DNA from: Porticoccaceae bacterium
GTDB taxonomy: Bacteria > Pseudomonadota > Gammaproteobacteria > Pseudomonadales > Porticoccaceae
DNA length: 64,000 bases
Assembly (NCBI GenBank): GCA_021773435.1
Contig: JAJFKC010000007.1
Coordinates: 267,806 to 331,805 of the forward strand
Reading direction: 5' to 3'
The translations under genes and the position numbers were made by a program. Every line of letters starts with the position of its first letter. The stretch's first letter is position 1. Positions 39,196 through 47,666 of the stretch are shown piece after piece. The notes beneath the pieces are model-generated. The model saw only the letters and a program-made list of their open reading frames with translations. It had not been told where the DNA came from and did not search any database.

Positions 39196-40551
39196 GTGAA
39201 CGAGTTAGACATTAACCACTTAATCGACAATAAAACCGGGCGCCAGAGCCGACTGATCTTCCATGAAAAACAAATTTACGAGTTGGAGCAAGAACGGCTG
39301 TTTGGCCGGTGCTGGCTATTTCTGGCCCACGATTGTCAATTGCCTGAACCTGGCGATTATTTCAGAACCTTTATGGGTGAAGATGAAGTGTTGGTTATTC
39401 GCCAGAAAGACAAGTCAATCAATGCCTTTCTAAATACCTGTACCCACCGGGGCAACCGGATCTGCAAGGCTGATCAGGGTAATGCCCGCAGCTTTGTCTG
39501 CAGCTATCACGGCTGGAGTTTTGGCGCCGACGGCTCATTGGTGGGCGTACCGCTTGAGGAGGAGGCTTATCACAACCAGCTCGACAAATCCAAATTCGGA
39601 CTACGCAAGGTCGCTCGGGTAGCAAGTTACAAAGGCCTTATTTTTGGAAATTTTGATCCCGAAGCGCCGTCACTGGAAGACTACCTGGGTGATATCAAGT
39701 GGTACCTCGACGTGTGGCTCGATGCGATGCCGGAAGGCAGCGAATTGATTGGCACCACCCAAAAGATAGAGTACGCAGTCAACTGGAAGATGCCGGTCGA
39801 GAATGTCTGCGGTGATGGCTATCATGCTGGCTGGGCTCATGCCGGTGTAATGACAGTGGCTGCATCAATGAATGTCGGGCTGAGTGTGGGTAATACCGAC
39901 ATGGACGCGTCGTTGGGGGCTTCTATAACCGGCATGAACGGCCATTCGGTACTGGCCATACTTGATGGCTACGCAGGTTATGCGTTTTATCCAGACCCCT
40001 CCAGGGCGATCAGTTACCTCGATACCAATCGGCATACGGCGATTGATCGTCTGGGAGAGTTCAGAGGGCGTAATTTATGGGGCGCGAACCAGAACATCAC
40101 CATATTCCCCAATTTGCAAATATTACCGGGCCTAAACTGGTTACGGGTCTATCATCCCAGGGGACCGGGCAAGATAGAGATGTGGACCTGGGCCATGGTT
40201 GAGAAGGAGATGCCGGACGATCTTAAGCAAATGATACTCGATAATGTTTGTCGCACCTTTGGCGGGGCCGGCATGTTCGACAATGACGATGGCGACAACT
40301 TTGTTGCCAGCACCCGACTCAATCAGGGCTGGCAAACCCGTCAGCAGGATGTGTACTGGAATATGGCAGTGGATATGGGTAAAGAGCACTCCCGTCCCGA
40401 AATGCCAGGAGTGGTCAGCGAAGGGCTGGTCTGCGAGCAAAACCAGCGATACTTTTACCGACGCTGGCAGGAGGTCATGTCGGCCCAGAGCTGGGCGGAT
40501 ATCCCAAACTACAATGGCCTGGAAGAGGCCCGCGCTACGGAGCAACGTTGA
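39196..40551 (+). CDS. Rieske ring-hydroxylating dioxygenase alpha subunit B
   Basis: The 451-residue product belongs to the biphenyl/benzoate-type large subunits. Rieske ligands are C82, H84, C102 and H105 (CTHRGNR and CSYHGWSF); the iron histidines are H210 and H215 in GDGYHAGWAH. The start is GTG at 39196, preceded by a strong GGGGAGG at 39183-39189; the frame is open to a TTG at 39166. It is only weakly similar to alpha subunit A, so the two oxygenases probably attack different compounds. The beta gene follows immediately. Confidence 0.92.
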   Translation: MNELDINHLIDNKTGRQSRLIFHEKQIYELEQERLFGRCWLFLAHDCQLPEPGDYFRTFMGEDEVLVIRQKDKSINAFLNTCTHRGNRICKADQGNARSFVCSYHGWSFGADGSLVGVPLEEEAYHNQLDKSKFGLRKVARVASYKGLIFGNFDPEAPSLEDYLGDIKWYLDVWLDAMPEGSELIGTTQKIEYAVNWKMPVENVCGDGYHAGWAHAGVMTVAASMNVGLSVGNTDMDASLGASITGMNGHSVLAILDGYAGYAFYPDPSRAISYLDTNRHTAIDRLGEFRGRNLWGANQNITIFPNLQILPGLNWLRVYHPRGPGKIEMWTWAMVEKEMPDDLKQMILDNVCRTFGGAGMFDNDDGDNFVASTRLNQGWQTRQQDVYWNMAVDMGKEHSRPEMPGVVSEGLVCEQNQRYFYRRWQEVMSAQSWADIPNYNGLEEARATEQR

Positions 40552-40552
40552 T

Positions 40553-41083
40553 ATGAGTCGCTTGCCTGTCAGCAGCCCCGTAGACACTGAAACTTATCTC
40601 GCCCTGCAAGGCCTGTTGTTCGCCGAGGCTCGCTTGTTGGATAACGAGCAATACGAAGACTGGCTCGATATGCTGAGCGACGATGTACATTACTACATGC
40701 CTATGCCCGTGCGTTATCAGCGGGACGAAAAGGAAAATGCTGCCCGGGCGCTAGACGCGAATATTTTTAATGATTATAAAGACCAGCTGAAATTGCGGGT
40801 ATCGCGGTTTCGCACCGGCTTTGTCTGGGCCGAGAACCCACAAAATCATCTGCGCCACCTGGTGTCTAATATAGAAGTGTTTCCGGGCGAAATAGATAGC
40901 GAGTGGCGGGTGTTATCGGTAGTGACCGTGCATCGAAATCGGCTCGATAGTGAAGAGCATCGCATGATCGTGTCGCGGACCGATACCTGGCGAACTGAAG
41001 GAGATCAGGTGAAGCTAGCCGAACGGAACATGGTGTTTAATCACGCCGTGATCCCCGATAGCAATCTCAATATATTCTTTTAA
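40553..41083 (+). CDS. Ring-hydroxylating dioxygenase beta subunit B
   Basis: A 176-residue beta subunit: LLFAEARLLDNEQYEDWLDML, DVHYYMPMPVRYQRDE and HLRHLVSNIEV follow the family pattern closely. The ATG at 40553 is one base after the alpha stop. The frame is open far upstream through the alpha gene, but conserved sequence begins only after this ATG. Confidence 0.92.
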   Translation: MSRLPVSSPVDTETYLALQGLLFAEARLLDNEQYEDWLDMLSDDVHYYMPMPVRYQRDEKENAARALDANIFNDYKDQLKLRVSRFRTGFVWAENPQNHLRHLVSNIEVFPGEIDSEWRVLSVVTVHRNRLDSEEHRMIVSRTDTWRTEGDQVKLAERNMVFNHAVIPDSNLNIFF

Positions 41084-41160
41084 AGAGCGACAAAAATCGA
41101 CAGACAATTTAGAAAAACTCTCACTCAGGCTGGAAAAGTGCATCGCCAATCAATTTGCCG

Positions 41161-41544
41161 CTAACTATTATCGACCATTATCATACTGCTGATTATAGCC
41201 TGCACATCAATTTTAGCTTTGTTATCAAGCAGCACCGCGACCCCATTAATGGTCGCGATCACCGATGTATATTGGCCATGAACGTAGTAAGAATCGACTG
41301 GATAGACCACAGTTTTATCCTGACTGGCACGCTGATAGCTCAGCTGACTGATGCCAAATACCGCCATACCTGCGGCCTCAGAATGGGCCATTAATCGTTG
41401 TGCACGGTCTTCGGAAATATCGCCAACATATTCAACCAACAGCGGCGGCGTTGCGGTACTACTCACCACTGAGGGCTGCCAGCGGACTGCGCCCAGCACT
41501 CCTGACGTATCCAGTAAGGCGTTCAACTTAATGGGTTTGGGCAT
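41161..41544 (-). CDS. Small protein of unknown function, possibly roadblock/DUF2173-like
   Basis: A 127-residue protein read against its neighbours. The start at 41544 follows AAGGAG at 7 bp. The layout (KLNALLDTSGVLGAV, then AAGMAVFGISQLSYQ, then VIATINGVAVLLDNKA) recalls small roadblock/LC7 or DUF2173 proteins, but I am not certain of the family. No catalytic residues stand out. Position between the oxygenase and transporter genes suggests an accessory role in the catabolic cluster. Confidence 0.55.
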   Translation of the reverse strand: MPKPIKLNALLDTSGVLGAVRWQPSVVSSTATPPLLVEYVGDISEDRAQRLMAHSEAAGMAVFGISQLSYQRASQDKTVVYPVDSYYVHGQYTSVIATINGVAVLLDNKAKIDVQAIISSMIMVDNS

Positions 41545-41688
41545 AATCATTCTCCTTCGACATCCGCTTCTGTTGACGTAAACTCATTGCGAACAACTAA
41601 TTTTGGTGTTGGCCAGCTGCTGCCTAGGTGAGCCATCGGCAAGGCAATCCGCCGTCCACTGTACTGAAAGGATAGTCTAAAAAATCTT

Positions 41689-42642
41689 ATGGATCATTCA
41701 ATACTGCTGGTCATTCAACAGGCTCTACTACCCAGTGCGGTGATTATCCTGGCCGGTGTGATATGGCGACGTGTTGAGCCAGGCGGCGTTAGCACTGGAG
41801 AAGTGCGTTCGGTTATCGGTAGCCTGGTGATGAATTTGTTTTACCCGGCTTTGATTATCGCCATTATCCCCAGCGTCGTATTGTCCTTTGAAGCGATCTC
41901 CGCGCCTATGCTCTTTAATGCCGGCATGATTGCTGCCATGTTGATCAGTCTACTGTTTAAGCCCTATCTCAAATCCACTGGCATGGGCAAACCCGAGCTG
42001 GCCGTGCTGCTGTTGGGCTGTGCCTATGCCAATATTATTTCTCTGGGGGTACCGTTGCTCCGTGCCGAACAGGGTGAGGCAGCGACTCGCTTTGCCATTT
42101 ACATGGATGTACTCGCCGTCAGCCCGATGTTGTGGATAGTCGGCATCTGGATTATTTCCCGCTGGAGCGATCTGGACACTGACACGGGTGGCCTGCGTAG
42201 CTTTTTGAAAACGTTTTTTAGCCTGCCACCTATCTGGGCATTTTTGTTTGCCATTATTTTAAATGTTGCCAACATTGAGTTGCCCGACTTTGTACAAACC
42301 TCGGCTCGTATGCTGGGCAACACGACGATGCATGCCATGTTGTTAGTCGTAGGCATGTCGCTCTCGATGGCCGGTATGGTTCGCTACTGGAAGCTATCGT
42401 TGCTAGCCTCGGTGGTAAAGCTGGTATTAGTGCCGGGAGTGGTATTTACGCTGGGTATGGCAACCCTTGGTGAAGGCGAAGTCGTTAAAAGCACCGTGTT
42501 GCTGGCCGCTACGCCAACCATGATGGCGACGCTAATATTGAGTGAACGCTTTAAGCTGAACACAGAATTGCTCGCAGCCATCCTGGTGACTAGTACCGCG
42601 CTATTTTTCGTCTCCCTGCCAGTCTGGTTGTGGGTGCTGTAA
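41689..42642 (+). CDS. AEC-family membrane transporter
   Basis: A 317-residue permease with about ten membrane helices, starting LLVIQQALLPSAVIILAGVIW and with the family's VMNLFYPALIIAIIPS and the C-terminal ATPTMMATLILSERF. AEC proteins include auxin and malonate carriers, so an organic-acid substrate is plausible, possibly the acid degraded by the adjacent oxygenases. Direction of transport cannot be told. Confidence 0.85.
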   Translation: MDHSILLVIQQALLPSAVIILAGVIWRRVEPGGVSTGEVRSVIGSLVMNLFYPALIIAIIPSVVLSFEAISAPMLFNAGMIAAMLISLLFKPYLKSTGMGKPELAVLLLGCAYANIISLGVPLLRAEQGEAATRFAIYMDVLAVSPMLWIVGIWIISRWSDLDTDTGGLRSFLKTFFSLPPIWAFLFAIILNVANIELPDFVQTSARMLGNTTMHAMLLVVGMSLSMAGMVRYWKLSLLASVVKLVLVPGVVFTLGMATLGEGEVVKSTVLLAATPTMMATLILSERFKLNTELLAAILVTSTALFFVSLPVWLWVL

Positions 42643-42799
42643 GCGTTTAGGTTGCTGAAGCGCTTATGATGGGTGGGCTTTCATCAATTCCAGAAAGTTG
42701 CTTTAATCATTTCGTTGTTGTTAGTGAATACCGGCATGGTGATTTAAAAATTCTTCGCCTAGTAATTGCTTTACATTTACCTAATAAAGGATACAGGAC

Positions 42800-43774
42800 A
42801 TGACTGATTCAAGACCTACCATCGTTACTATGATTGGCGACCCCTGCGGCATCGGCCCTGAAATCATTGCCAAAGCCTGGGCTTCTGGCGAGGTTCATAA
42901 ACACTCCAAACCTGTACTACTAGGTTCGGCGGCGGCTATGGAAAGAGCGGTTGGTTTTGCGGGGCTGGACTTACCGGTTCGGGTTATCGAATCCGTTGAC
43001 CAGCTGAGTGATTCCTCCGATGTAATCGAAATACTCGACTCCGGCAAGCTCGATATCAACGATGTCACCCTTGGAGAAGACAATGCCATCTGCGGACAGG
43101 TGTGTGCGGACTGGCTGGATGAGGCCGAACAGCTGGCCATGTCCGGCGAAGTAGCTGGCGTGGTCATGGGGCCGATAAGCTCCATCGCCATGAAAATGGC
43201 CGACGTGTTGGACAAGGTTATCCAGGTGGTGCCTGGGTCTAGTTATCTGTTTTTGATCAGTGGCCCGTTGCGGGTCATGCACGTTACCGATCATATTCCC
43301 CTGCGTCAGGCTTGCGATGATATTAGTAGCGATCTGGTCTTTGATGCACTGAAAGTCATGCACGCTCGCCTGGAAGAATGGGGTATCAGTAACCCACGCA
43401 TCGGGGTGTCGGGACTCAACGCCCACGCTTTTGGCGTAGAAGATGAGGAGGAAATTCAGCCCGGTGTCGAGCGCGCCAAAGCCATTGGCATAGACGCCAA
43501 GGGGCCAATCGCGCCGGATAGCATCTTTCGACATTGTATTGAAGGCGTCTATGATGCCGTACTCGCCATGCTTCACGACCAGGGCCATATCGCTGTCAAG
43601 ACCTGGGGGTTTGTTGGCAATTGCGCCTTGATTATCGGCCCTCCCTACCTGCAAATGTCGGTCGCCCACGGCACCGCCTTCGATATCGTCGGTAAAGGTA
43701 CCGCTCACCACGAAATGATCCAAACGGCGATGATCCAGACCGCGAGCCTGGCGGCGGGCAAAGGTTTTATTTGA
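42800..43774 (+). CDS. PdxA-family dehydrogenase, probably catabolic
   Basis: A 324-residue member of the 4-hydroxythreonine-4-phosphate dehydrogenase family: GDPCGIGPEIIAKAW at the start, metal-site stretches VTDHIPLRQAC and LHDQGHIAVKTW, and AHGTAFDIVGKGTAHH near the end. True PdxA makes vitamin B6, but the family also contains TphB, which oxidises the cis-dihydrodiol of terephthalate. The HDQGHIAVK variant and its place between an organic-acid transporter and a BenD-like gene favour a role in diol-carboxylate oxidation. A PdxA2-like kinase-linked pathway is another alternative. Confidence 0.8.
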   Translation: MTDSRPTIVTMIGDPCGIGPEIIAKAWASGEVHKHSKPVLLGSAAAMERAVGFAGLDLPVRVIESVDQLSDSSDVIEILDSGKLDINDVTLGEDNAICGQVCADWLDEAEQLAMSGEVAGVVMGPISSIAMKMADVLDKVIQVVPGSSYLFLISGPLRVMHVTDHIPLRQACDDISSDLVFDALKVMHARLEEWGISNPRIGVSGLNAHAFGVEDEEEIQPGVERAKAIGIDAKGPIAPDSIFRHCIEGVYDAVLAMLHDQGHIAVKTWGFVGNCALIIGPPYLQMSVAHGTAFDIVGKGTAHHEMIQTAMIQTASLAAGKGFI

Positions 43775-43906
43775 CTTGAGGCTTTGCTTGAATTAAGAAT
43801 CGGCTAAACAAACTTTCCGATTCGGCAGCTGCTAACTTGAACTTTTAGAGCTGCCATCTGTTGGAGGGACTCTATATTTGAGAGCCAGCTCCTGGGGAAA
43901 TAATAA

Positions 43907-44692
43907 ATGAATGCTTCCAGATTTACCGACAAGTCGGTTATCGTCACCGGTGCGGCTCAGGGTATTGGTAAAGCCTGCGCGCTGCGGTTTGCTGCCGAGG
44001 GTGCGCGCGTCACCATTGCCGACCGCGCTGAACCGCAAGCGATAGAAGTGTTAGCAGAAATCGAGGCCGCCGGGGGCACTGGAAGGATCAGCCTGGTCGA
44101 TCTTGAAACCAGCGATGGTACTCGACAATTGATGTCGGAGGTCCAGGAAGCCTACGGGCGCATCGATGTGTCGGTACACAATGTCGGCGGCACCATCTGG
44201 ACAAAACCGTTTTGGCAATACGCCGATGATGAGATCGAGAAAGAGATGCAGCGATCCCTGTGGCCGACCCTCTGGAGCTGCCGAGCGGTGATCCCCTATA
44301 TGATCGAACAGCGTGCTGGTGCCATTGTGAATGTTGGCTCAGTTGCGACCCGGGGTATAAACCGAGTGCCCTATTCAGCGGCCAAAGGCGGTGTTCAGGC
44401 GATTACCACCTGCCTGTCGATGGAACTGGCGGACTATGGGATACGTATCAACTGTGTCGCCCCCGGCGGTGTCGATGTCGGCGAGCGGGCCATCCCCCGT
44501 AACCCCAGCCCGCTCACTGAGGTCGATGAAAAGGGCATGATGGATGTCTATGAGCAGACCTTGCGGGATACGCCTATGGGCCGATTTGGCACACCCGACG
44601 AAGAAGCCGCCGCGATCACTTTTCTGGCGGCAGATGAAGCGTCTTATATTACCGGACAAACCTTGCATGTTGCCGGTGGCGGCATGGGCTAG
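43907..44692 (+). CDS. SDR dehydrogenase resembling benzoate cis-diol dehydrogenase BenD
   Basis: A 261-residue short-chain dehydrogenase. The NAD site is VTGAAQGIGKAC, the catalytic Tyr and Lys are in YSAAKGG, and the stretches VHNVGGTIWTKPF and VGSVATRGINRVPYSAAKGG closely follow BenD/XylL, which oxidise and decarboxylate cis-dihydrodiol carboxylates to catechols. That suggests that at least one of the neighbouring Rieske pairs acts on an aromatic carboxylate. The last 14 bp including the stop are tandemly duplicated. Confidence 0.87.
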   Translation: MNASRFTDKSVIVTGAAQGIGKACALRFAAEGARVTIADRAEPQAIEVLAEIEAAGGTGRISLVDLETSDGTRQLMSEVQEAYGRIDVSVHNVGGTIWTKPFWQYADDEIEKEMQRSLWPTLWSCRAVIPYMIEQRAGAIVNVGSVATRGINRVPYSAAKGGVQAITTCLSMELADYGIRINCVAPGGVDVGERAIPRNPSPLTEVDEKGMMDVYEQTLRDTPMGRFGTPDEEAAAITFLAADEASYITGQTLHVAGGGMG

Positions 44693-44705
44693 GCGGCATG
44701 GGCTA
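44678..44705. repeat. Perfect 14 bp tandem duplication across a stop codon
   Basis: GGCGGCATGGGCTA occurs at 44678-44691 and directly again at 44692-44705. The first copy supplies the last codons and stop of the BenD-like gene. Confidence 0.95.
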
Positions 44706-44748
44706 ATAGGTGCGGAGCTTGAGCCTGTCGAATCAAGCTCCCCTCTCT

Positions 44749-44788
44749 ATTCAGGGGTTTTTATTAAGATTCAGGCGTTTTTATTAAA
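44749..44788. repeat. 20 bp tandem duplication
   Basis: Two abutting copies beginning ATTCAGG and ending TTTTTATTAA, at 44749-44768 and 44769-44788, differ at two positions. They lie in the spacer between the BenD-like gene and the convergent membrane-protein gene. Confidence 0.93.
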
Positions 44789-44830
44789 TAGTCCTGCACA
44801 CAAACCACTGACCCCAGGGCGATGCAGCCA

Positions 44831-45250
44831 TCAAGGCATTGCAGTATCCGCGGCCTTAGCCTTACGCCATACCCATAAGCCGCTGACGATGATAATGATG
44901 TGAACCGTCATGGTGATCATGGCCAACGATACCGCCTGGTAGCCCATGGCGCTGTAGACATCCCAGATGCCAAAGACGATTTCGGTGAGAATAACAATGG
45001 GGATTAGCGCCGGGTAGTAGCGCAAAGGTTGCCGAGCACCCGCTAGTAGAACGACGCCAATGGCTGCAAGACCCAGGCCGACCACCAACCAGGCGTCGAG
45101 CACTAGCTGAAACACAGGCTCACCCTGATAGAGATTAATGTCGGGGTACATATTCGGAATTTGTGCTGCCCACAGCGAAGGCCAGACCATAACTAAATTA
45201 AGTACATAAAATATGCCAACACAAATCATCCAGTTGCGTAACGCTTTCAT
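44831..45250 (-). CDS. Four-helix membrane protein, possibly BphX-like
   Basis: A 139-residue protein with four predicted membrane helices (NWMICVGIFYVLNLVMVWPS; AWLVVGLGLAAIGVVLLAG; YPALIPIVILTEIVFGIWD; MITMTVHIIIIVSGLWVW). I start it at the ATG at 45250, preceded by GAGGGAAATCT. The pattern recalls the small BphX-type proteins found in biphenyl-degradation operons, whose role is unknown; I hold this match loosely. It is convergent with the BenD-like gene. Confidence 0.6.
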   Translation of the reverse strand: MKALRNWMICVGIFYVLNLVMVWPSLWAAQIPNMYPDINLYQGEPVFQLVLDAWLVVGLGLAAIGVVLLAGARQPLRYYPALIPIVILTEIVFGIWDVYSAMGYQAVSLAMITMTVHIIIIVSGLWVWRKAKAADTAMP

Positions 45251-45329
45251 AGATTTCCCTCGCGGGTTAATGGTTAGATCGCCAATATAACCCATTGCAG
45301 TAATCGTTCAAGGCTCTTAAATTTCACTC

Positions 45330-46319
45330 ATGTCTATAAAAAATAATTCCAGCTTAAAAGCTATGTTGCTGTTAAACGCTGCCTGCTTTATGTGGGCTGG
45401 AAATATTTTGTTTGGCCGAATACTCCGAGATTTTGTTGGCCCTCTGTTTATTGTGGCGGTACGTTCAGTTATTGGCGCGCTGGTTTTTGCCGGAGTGGTA
45501 TGGTTTTTTGGCCGCAGGGATCTATGGCGGCGTGTGACCGATTGGCCTGCGGTCATTATGATGGGCATCTGTGGCGTAATTCTATTCCAGGTATTATTTT
45601 ATTACGGACTCCGTTATACCTCGGTGTTGAATGTTGGCCTGCTCAACGGTTTTATTCCCATGGCCACAGCGCTGTTGGCCGCTGCGGTACTTGGCGAAAA
45701 ACTGGGCAGAGCGTTGTGGCTAGCCATTGTTGTCACCATTGCTGGCATTACCTGGATTGTGAGTGGCGGCAATGTAATAGCGCTGGTACATCTGGAATTT
45801 AATCGTGGAGATCTGCTCGTGTTGGGTGCGGTCTTTACCTGGGCAGTGTACGGCATACTGGGTAAACGACTGATGAATCAATTGACCGCCATGGAAGTCA
45901 CCGCTCTGGGTCTGTTTGTTGCAGTGTTACCGGTACTGCCCATGGCTGCGTGGGAAGCAACTTATATCACACCGGAAATAAATACTTTCGTGCTATTTGC
46001 CCTGGCATTTGTATGCATCGGTCCCTCCATACTATGCATGTATTGGTGGAACCAAGGGGTTCAACTTATTGGCCCAGCCCGTTCTGCGATCTACATGAAC
46101 CTGATACCGGTCTACGCGGCACTAATGGCTTATTTGATTCTGGGCGAACCCCTGGGCTGGCATCACCTGGGTGGGGGTTTAATGGTGCTCGGCGCCAGTC
46201 TTTATATTGGCCTCGCGACGATTCAGGCGACCAATACTCAAGAAGCTGCCCTTGACGGGAAAGCTATTGAGGGAACTAACCTTAAGGATAGAGGCGCTAA
46301 CAAGACCGAGGCGAACTAA
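45330..46319 (+). CDS. EamA/DMT-superfamily transporter
   Basis: A 329-residue permease with ten membrane helices in two EamA repeats; the second repeat starts near FTWAVYGILGKRLM and contains SAIYMNLIPVYAALMAYLILGEPLGWHHLGG, a typical DMT signature. The C-terminal 25 residues are a polar tail. It could export or import an organic solute; the substrate is unknown. It closes the catabolic region. Confidence 0.9.
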   Translation: MSIKNNSSLKAMLLLNAACFMWAGNILFGRILRDFVGPLFIVAVRSVIGALVFAGVVWFFGRRDLWRRVTDWPAVIMMGICGVILFQVLFYYGLRYTSVLNVGLLNGFIPMATALLAAAVLGEKLGRALWLAIVVTIAGITWIVSGGNVIALVHLEFNRGDLLVLGAVFTWAVYGILGKRLMNQLTAMEVTALGLFVAVLPVLPMAAWEATYITPEINTFVLFALAFVCIGPSILCMYWWNQGVQLIGPARSAIYMNLIPVYAALMAYLILGEPLGWHHLGGGLMVLGASLYIGLATIQATNTQEAALDGKAIEGTNLKDRGANKTEAN

Positions 46320-46422
46320 ATATAATCGTTCTATCTGGCAGGCTTCATTATTAGATTTATTTGATATACTTGAGAGGTTAATACTGTAACGATTATTCGC
46401 TGACTTGATTTCACCGTAGATT

Positions 46423-46740
46423 TTATGAATCGATGTCTTCCAGTTTAATTACATCGAAAGCAGGTTCTTCGTAGGGGTGAGCTGCCTGTAATGCGTCAAT
46501 CACAGCGCCAATAAACTTATCCTGACAAACCAGTTCAACCCGGTACTCTGCAACTGTCGTTAACTTATTTAGCTCGCCGATATGTGGGCTGCTTCCGGCC
46601 AAAGGTCTAAACTGGCCCTCCCCCAAAGCTTGCCAACAACAATATTCGTAATCGCCTATTCGGCCTGCCCCGGCGGCAAACACAGCTTCTTTAATAATAT
46701 CCAAATGACTTTTCGGGACATAAAAACAGAGCTTAAACAA
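46423..46740 (-). CDS. NIF3/YqfO-insert-domain-like (PII/CutA-like) protein
   Basis: A 105-residue protein consisting only of the domain inserted in YqfO/NIF3 proteins: FKLCFYVPKSHLDIIKEAVFAAGAG, then SSPHIGELNKLTTVAEYRVE and ALQAAHPYEEPAFDVIKLE. The fold is PII/CutA-like. The function is unknown; metal or small-ligand binding is possible. Confidence 0.85.
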   Translation of the reverse strand: MFKLCFYVPKSHLDIIKEAVFAAGAGRIGDYEYCCWQALGEGQFRPLAGSSPHIGELNKLTTVAEYRVELVCQDKFIGAVIDALQAAHPYEEPAFDVIKLEDIDS

Positions 46741-46790
46741 GGCTGCGCCCGTCGATCAGCAACGGCCTATGACTAAAATTCCAGTCCAAA

Positions 46791-47666
46791 CTAATGGAGG
46801 AGATTAAAGTACTTACGCTGGTAATCCACTGCAACTGGATCACCTTTACCCAGCCCAGCCAGAGCTTCAAGAAAAGCCTTTTTCGCGCCGCCGTCTTTAA
46901 ACTCTTTGTTTTTCGTCAAGACATCAAATAACAAAGCTAGCGCGTCTTTGAACGCATTGGCGCTGGTGAGCTGGACGGCGAGTTCAAAAGCTAATTCCAT
47001 ATTGTCGGGATCGGCACTGACCTGCGCTTCCAGAGCCTGAATTTCCGGCGATTTACCTGACAGTCGTTTTAGCTCTATTTGCTCCAGAAGTTGTTCATGC
47101 TCAGCAGTGCACTCTTCATCAGGGATAGCCTCCATGACCGTCTGGGCCTCATCACAGCGATTTAGTTGCATCAGGGTATAGGCGAGGGACATGGAGATAT
47201 CGTAGCGCGGTGTCTCAGCGTGGGCCGGACGCAAATCTTCGAGAGCGCCCTCAAAATCTCCGTCGGCAAGTTTTTGCTGTATTGCCGCCATCATATTTTC
47301 GCCGCCGGCACCCAGGTGCTGGGTTAATTTTTCTCGCACCCCAGCCTCGGACTCAGCCCCTTGAAACGCGTCGATAGGTTTACCGTCTTTCATAAATATC
47401 ACGGTGGGCAGGCTGCGAATACCAAATTGTCCCGCGATTTCCTGTTGTTCGTCGGCATTAACTTTGGCCAGCAAAAATTCGCCATTATATTCGTTGGCAA
47501 GTTTTTCCAGGATTGGCATTAAGGCTTTACAGGGGGCACACCAGTCGGCCCAGAAATCTATCACCACTAGCCGTTTTGCGGATTCCTCTACCAATATCTG
47601 CTGGGCGTTATCCTGTGTAATTTCAACAATATTACCCAGTTCATTTGCTACTACTTGTTCATTCAT
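46791..47666 (-). CDS. Chaperedoxin CnoX/YbbN-like thioredoxin-TPR protein
   Basis: An N-terminal thioredoxin domain with an intact CAPC active site (C43, C46 in [14 protein letters not shown]) is followed by a TPR-like helical C-terminal half, 291 residues in all. CnoX-type proteins hold unfolded substrates and protect their cysteines from overoxidation. E. coli CnoX lacks the first active-site cysteine; this protein keeps both, so it could also reduce disulfides. Its start overlaps the purL stop by four bases. Confidence 0.9.
   Translation of the reverse strand: MNEQVVANELGNIVEITQDNAQQILVEESAKRLVVIDFWADWCAPCKALMPILEKLANEYNGEFLLAKVNADEQQEIAGQFGIRSLPTVIFMKDGKPIDAFQGAESEAGVREKLTQHLGAGGENMMAAIQQKLADGDFEGALEDLRPAHAETPRYDISMSLAYTLMQLNRCDEAQTVMEAIPDEECTAEHEQLLEQIELKRLSGKSPEIQALEAQVSADPDNMELAFELAVQLTSANAFKDALALLFDVLTKNKEFKDGGAKKAFLEALAGLGKGDPVAVDYQRKYFNLLH

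Noticed and set aside
40244..40552. Long N-terminal extension of the second beta subunit
   Set aside because: The extension overlaps the alpha gene in another frame and has no family similarity; conserved sequence starts at the ATG at 40553.
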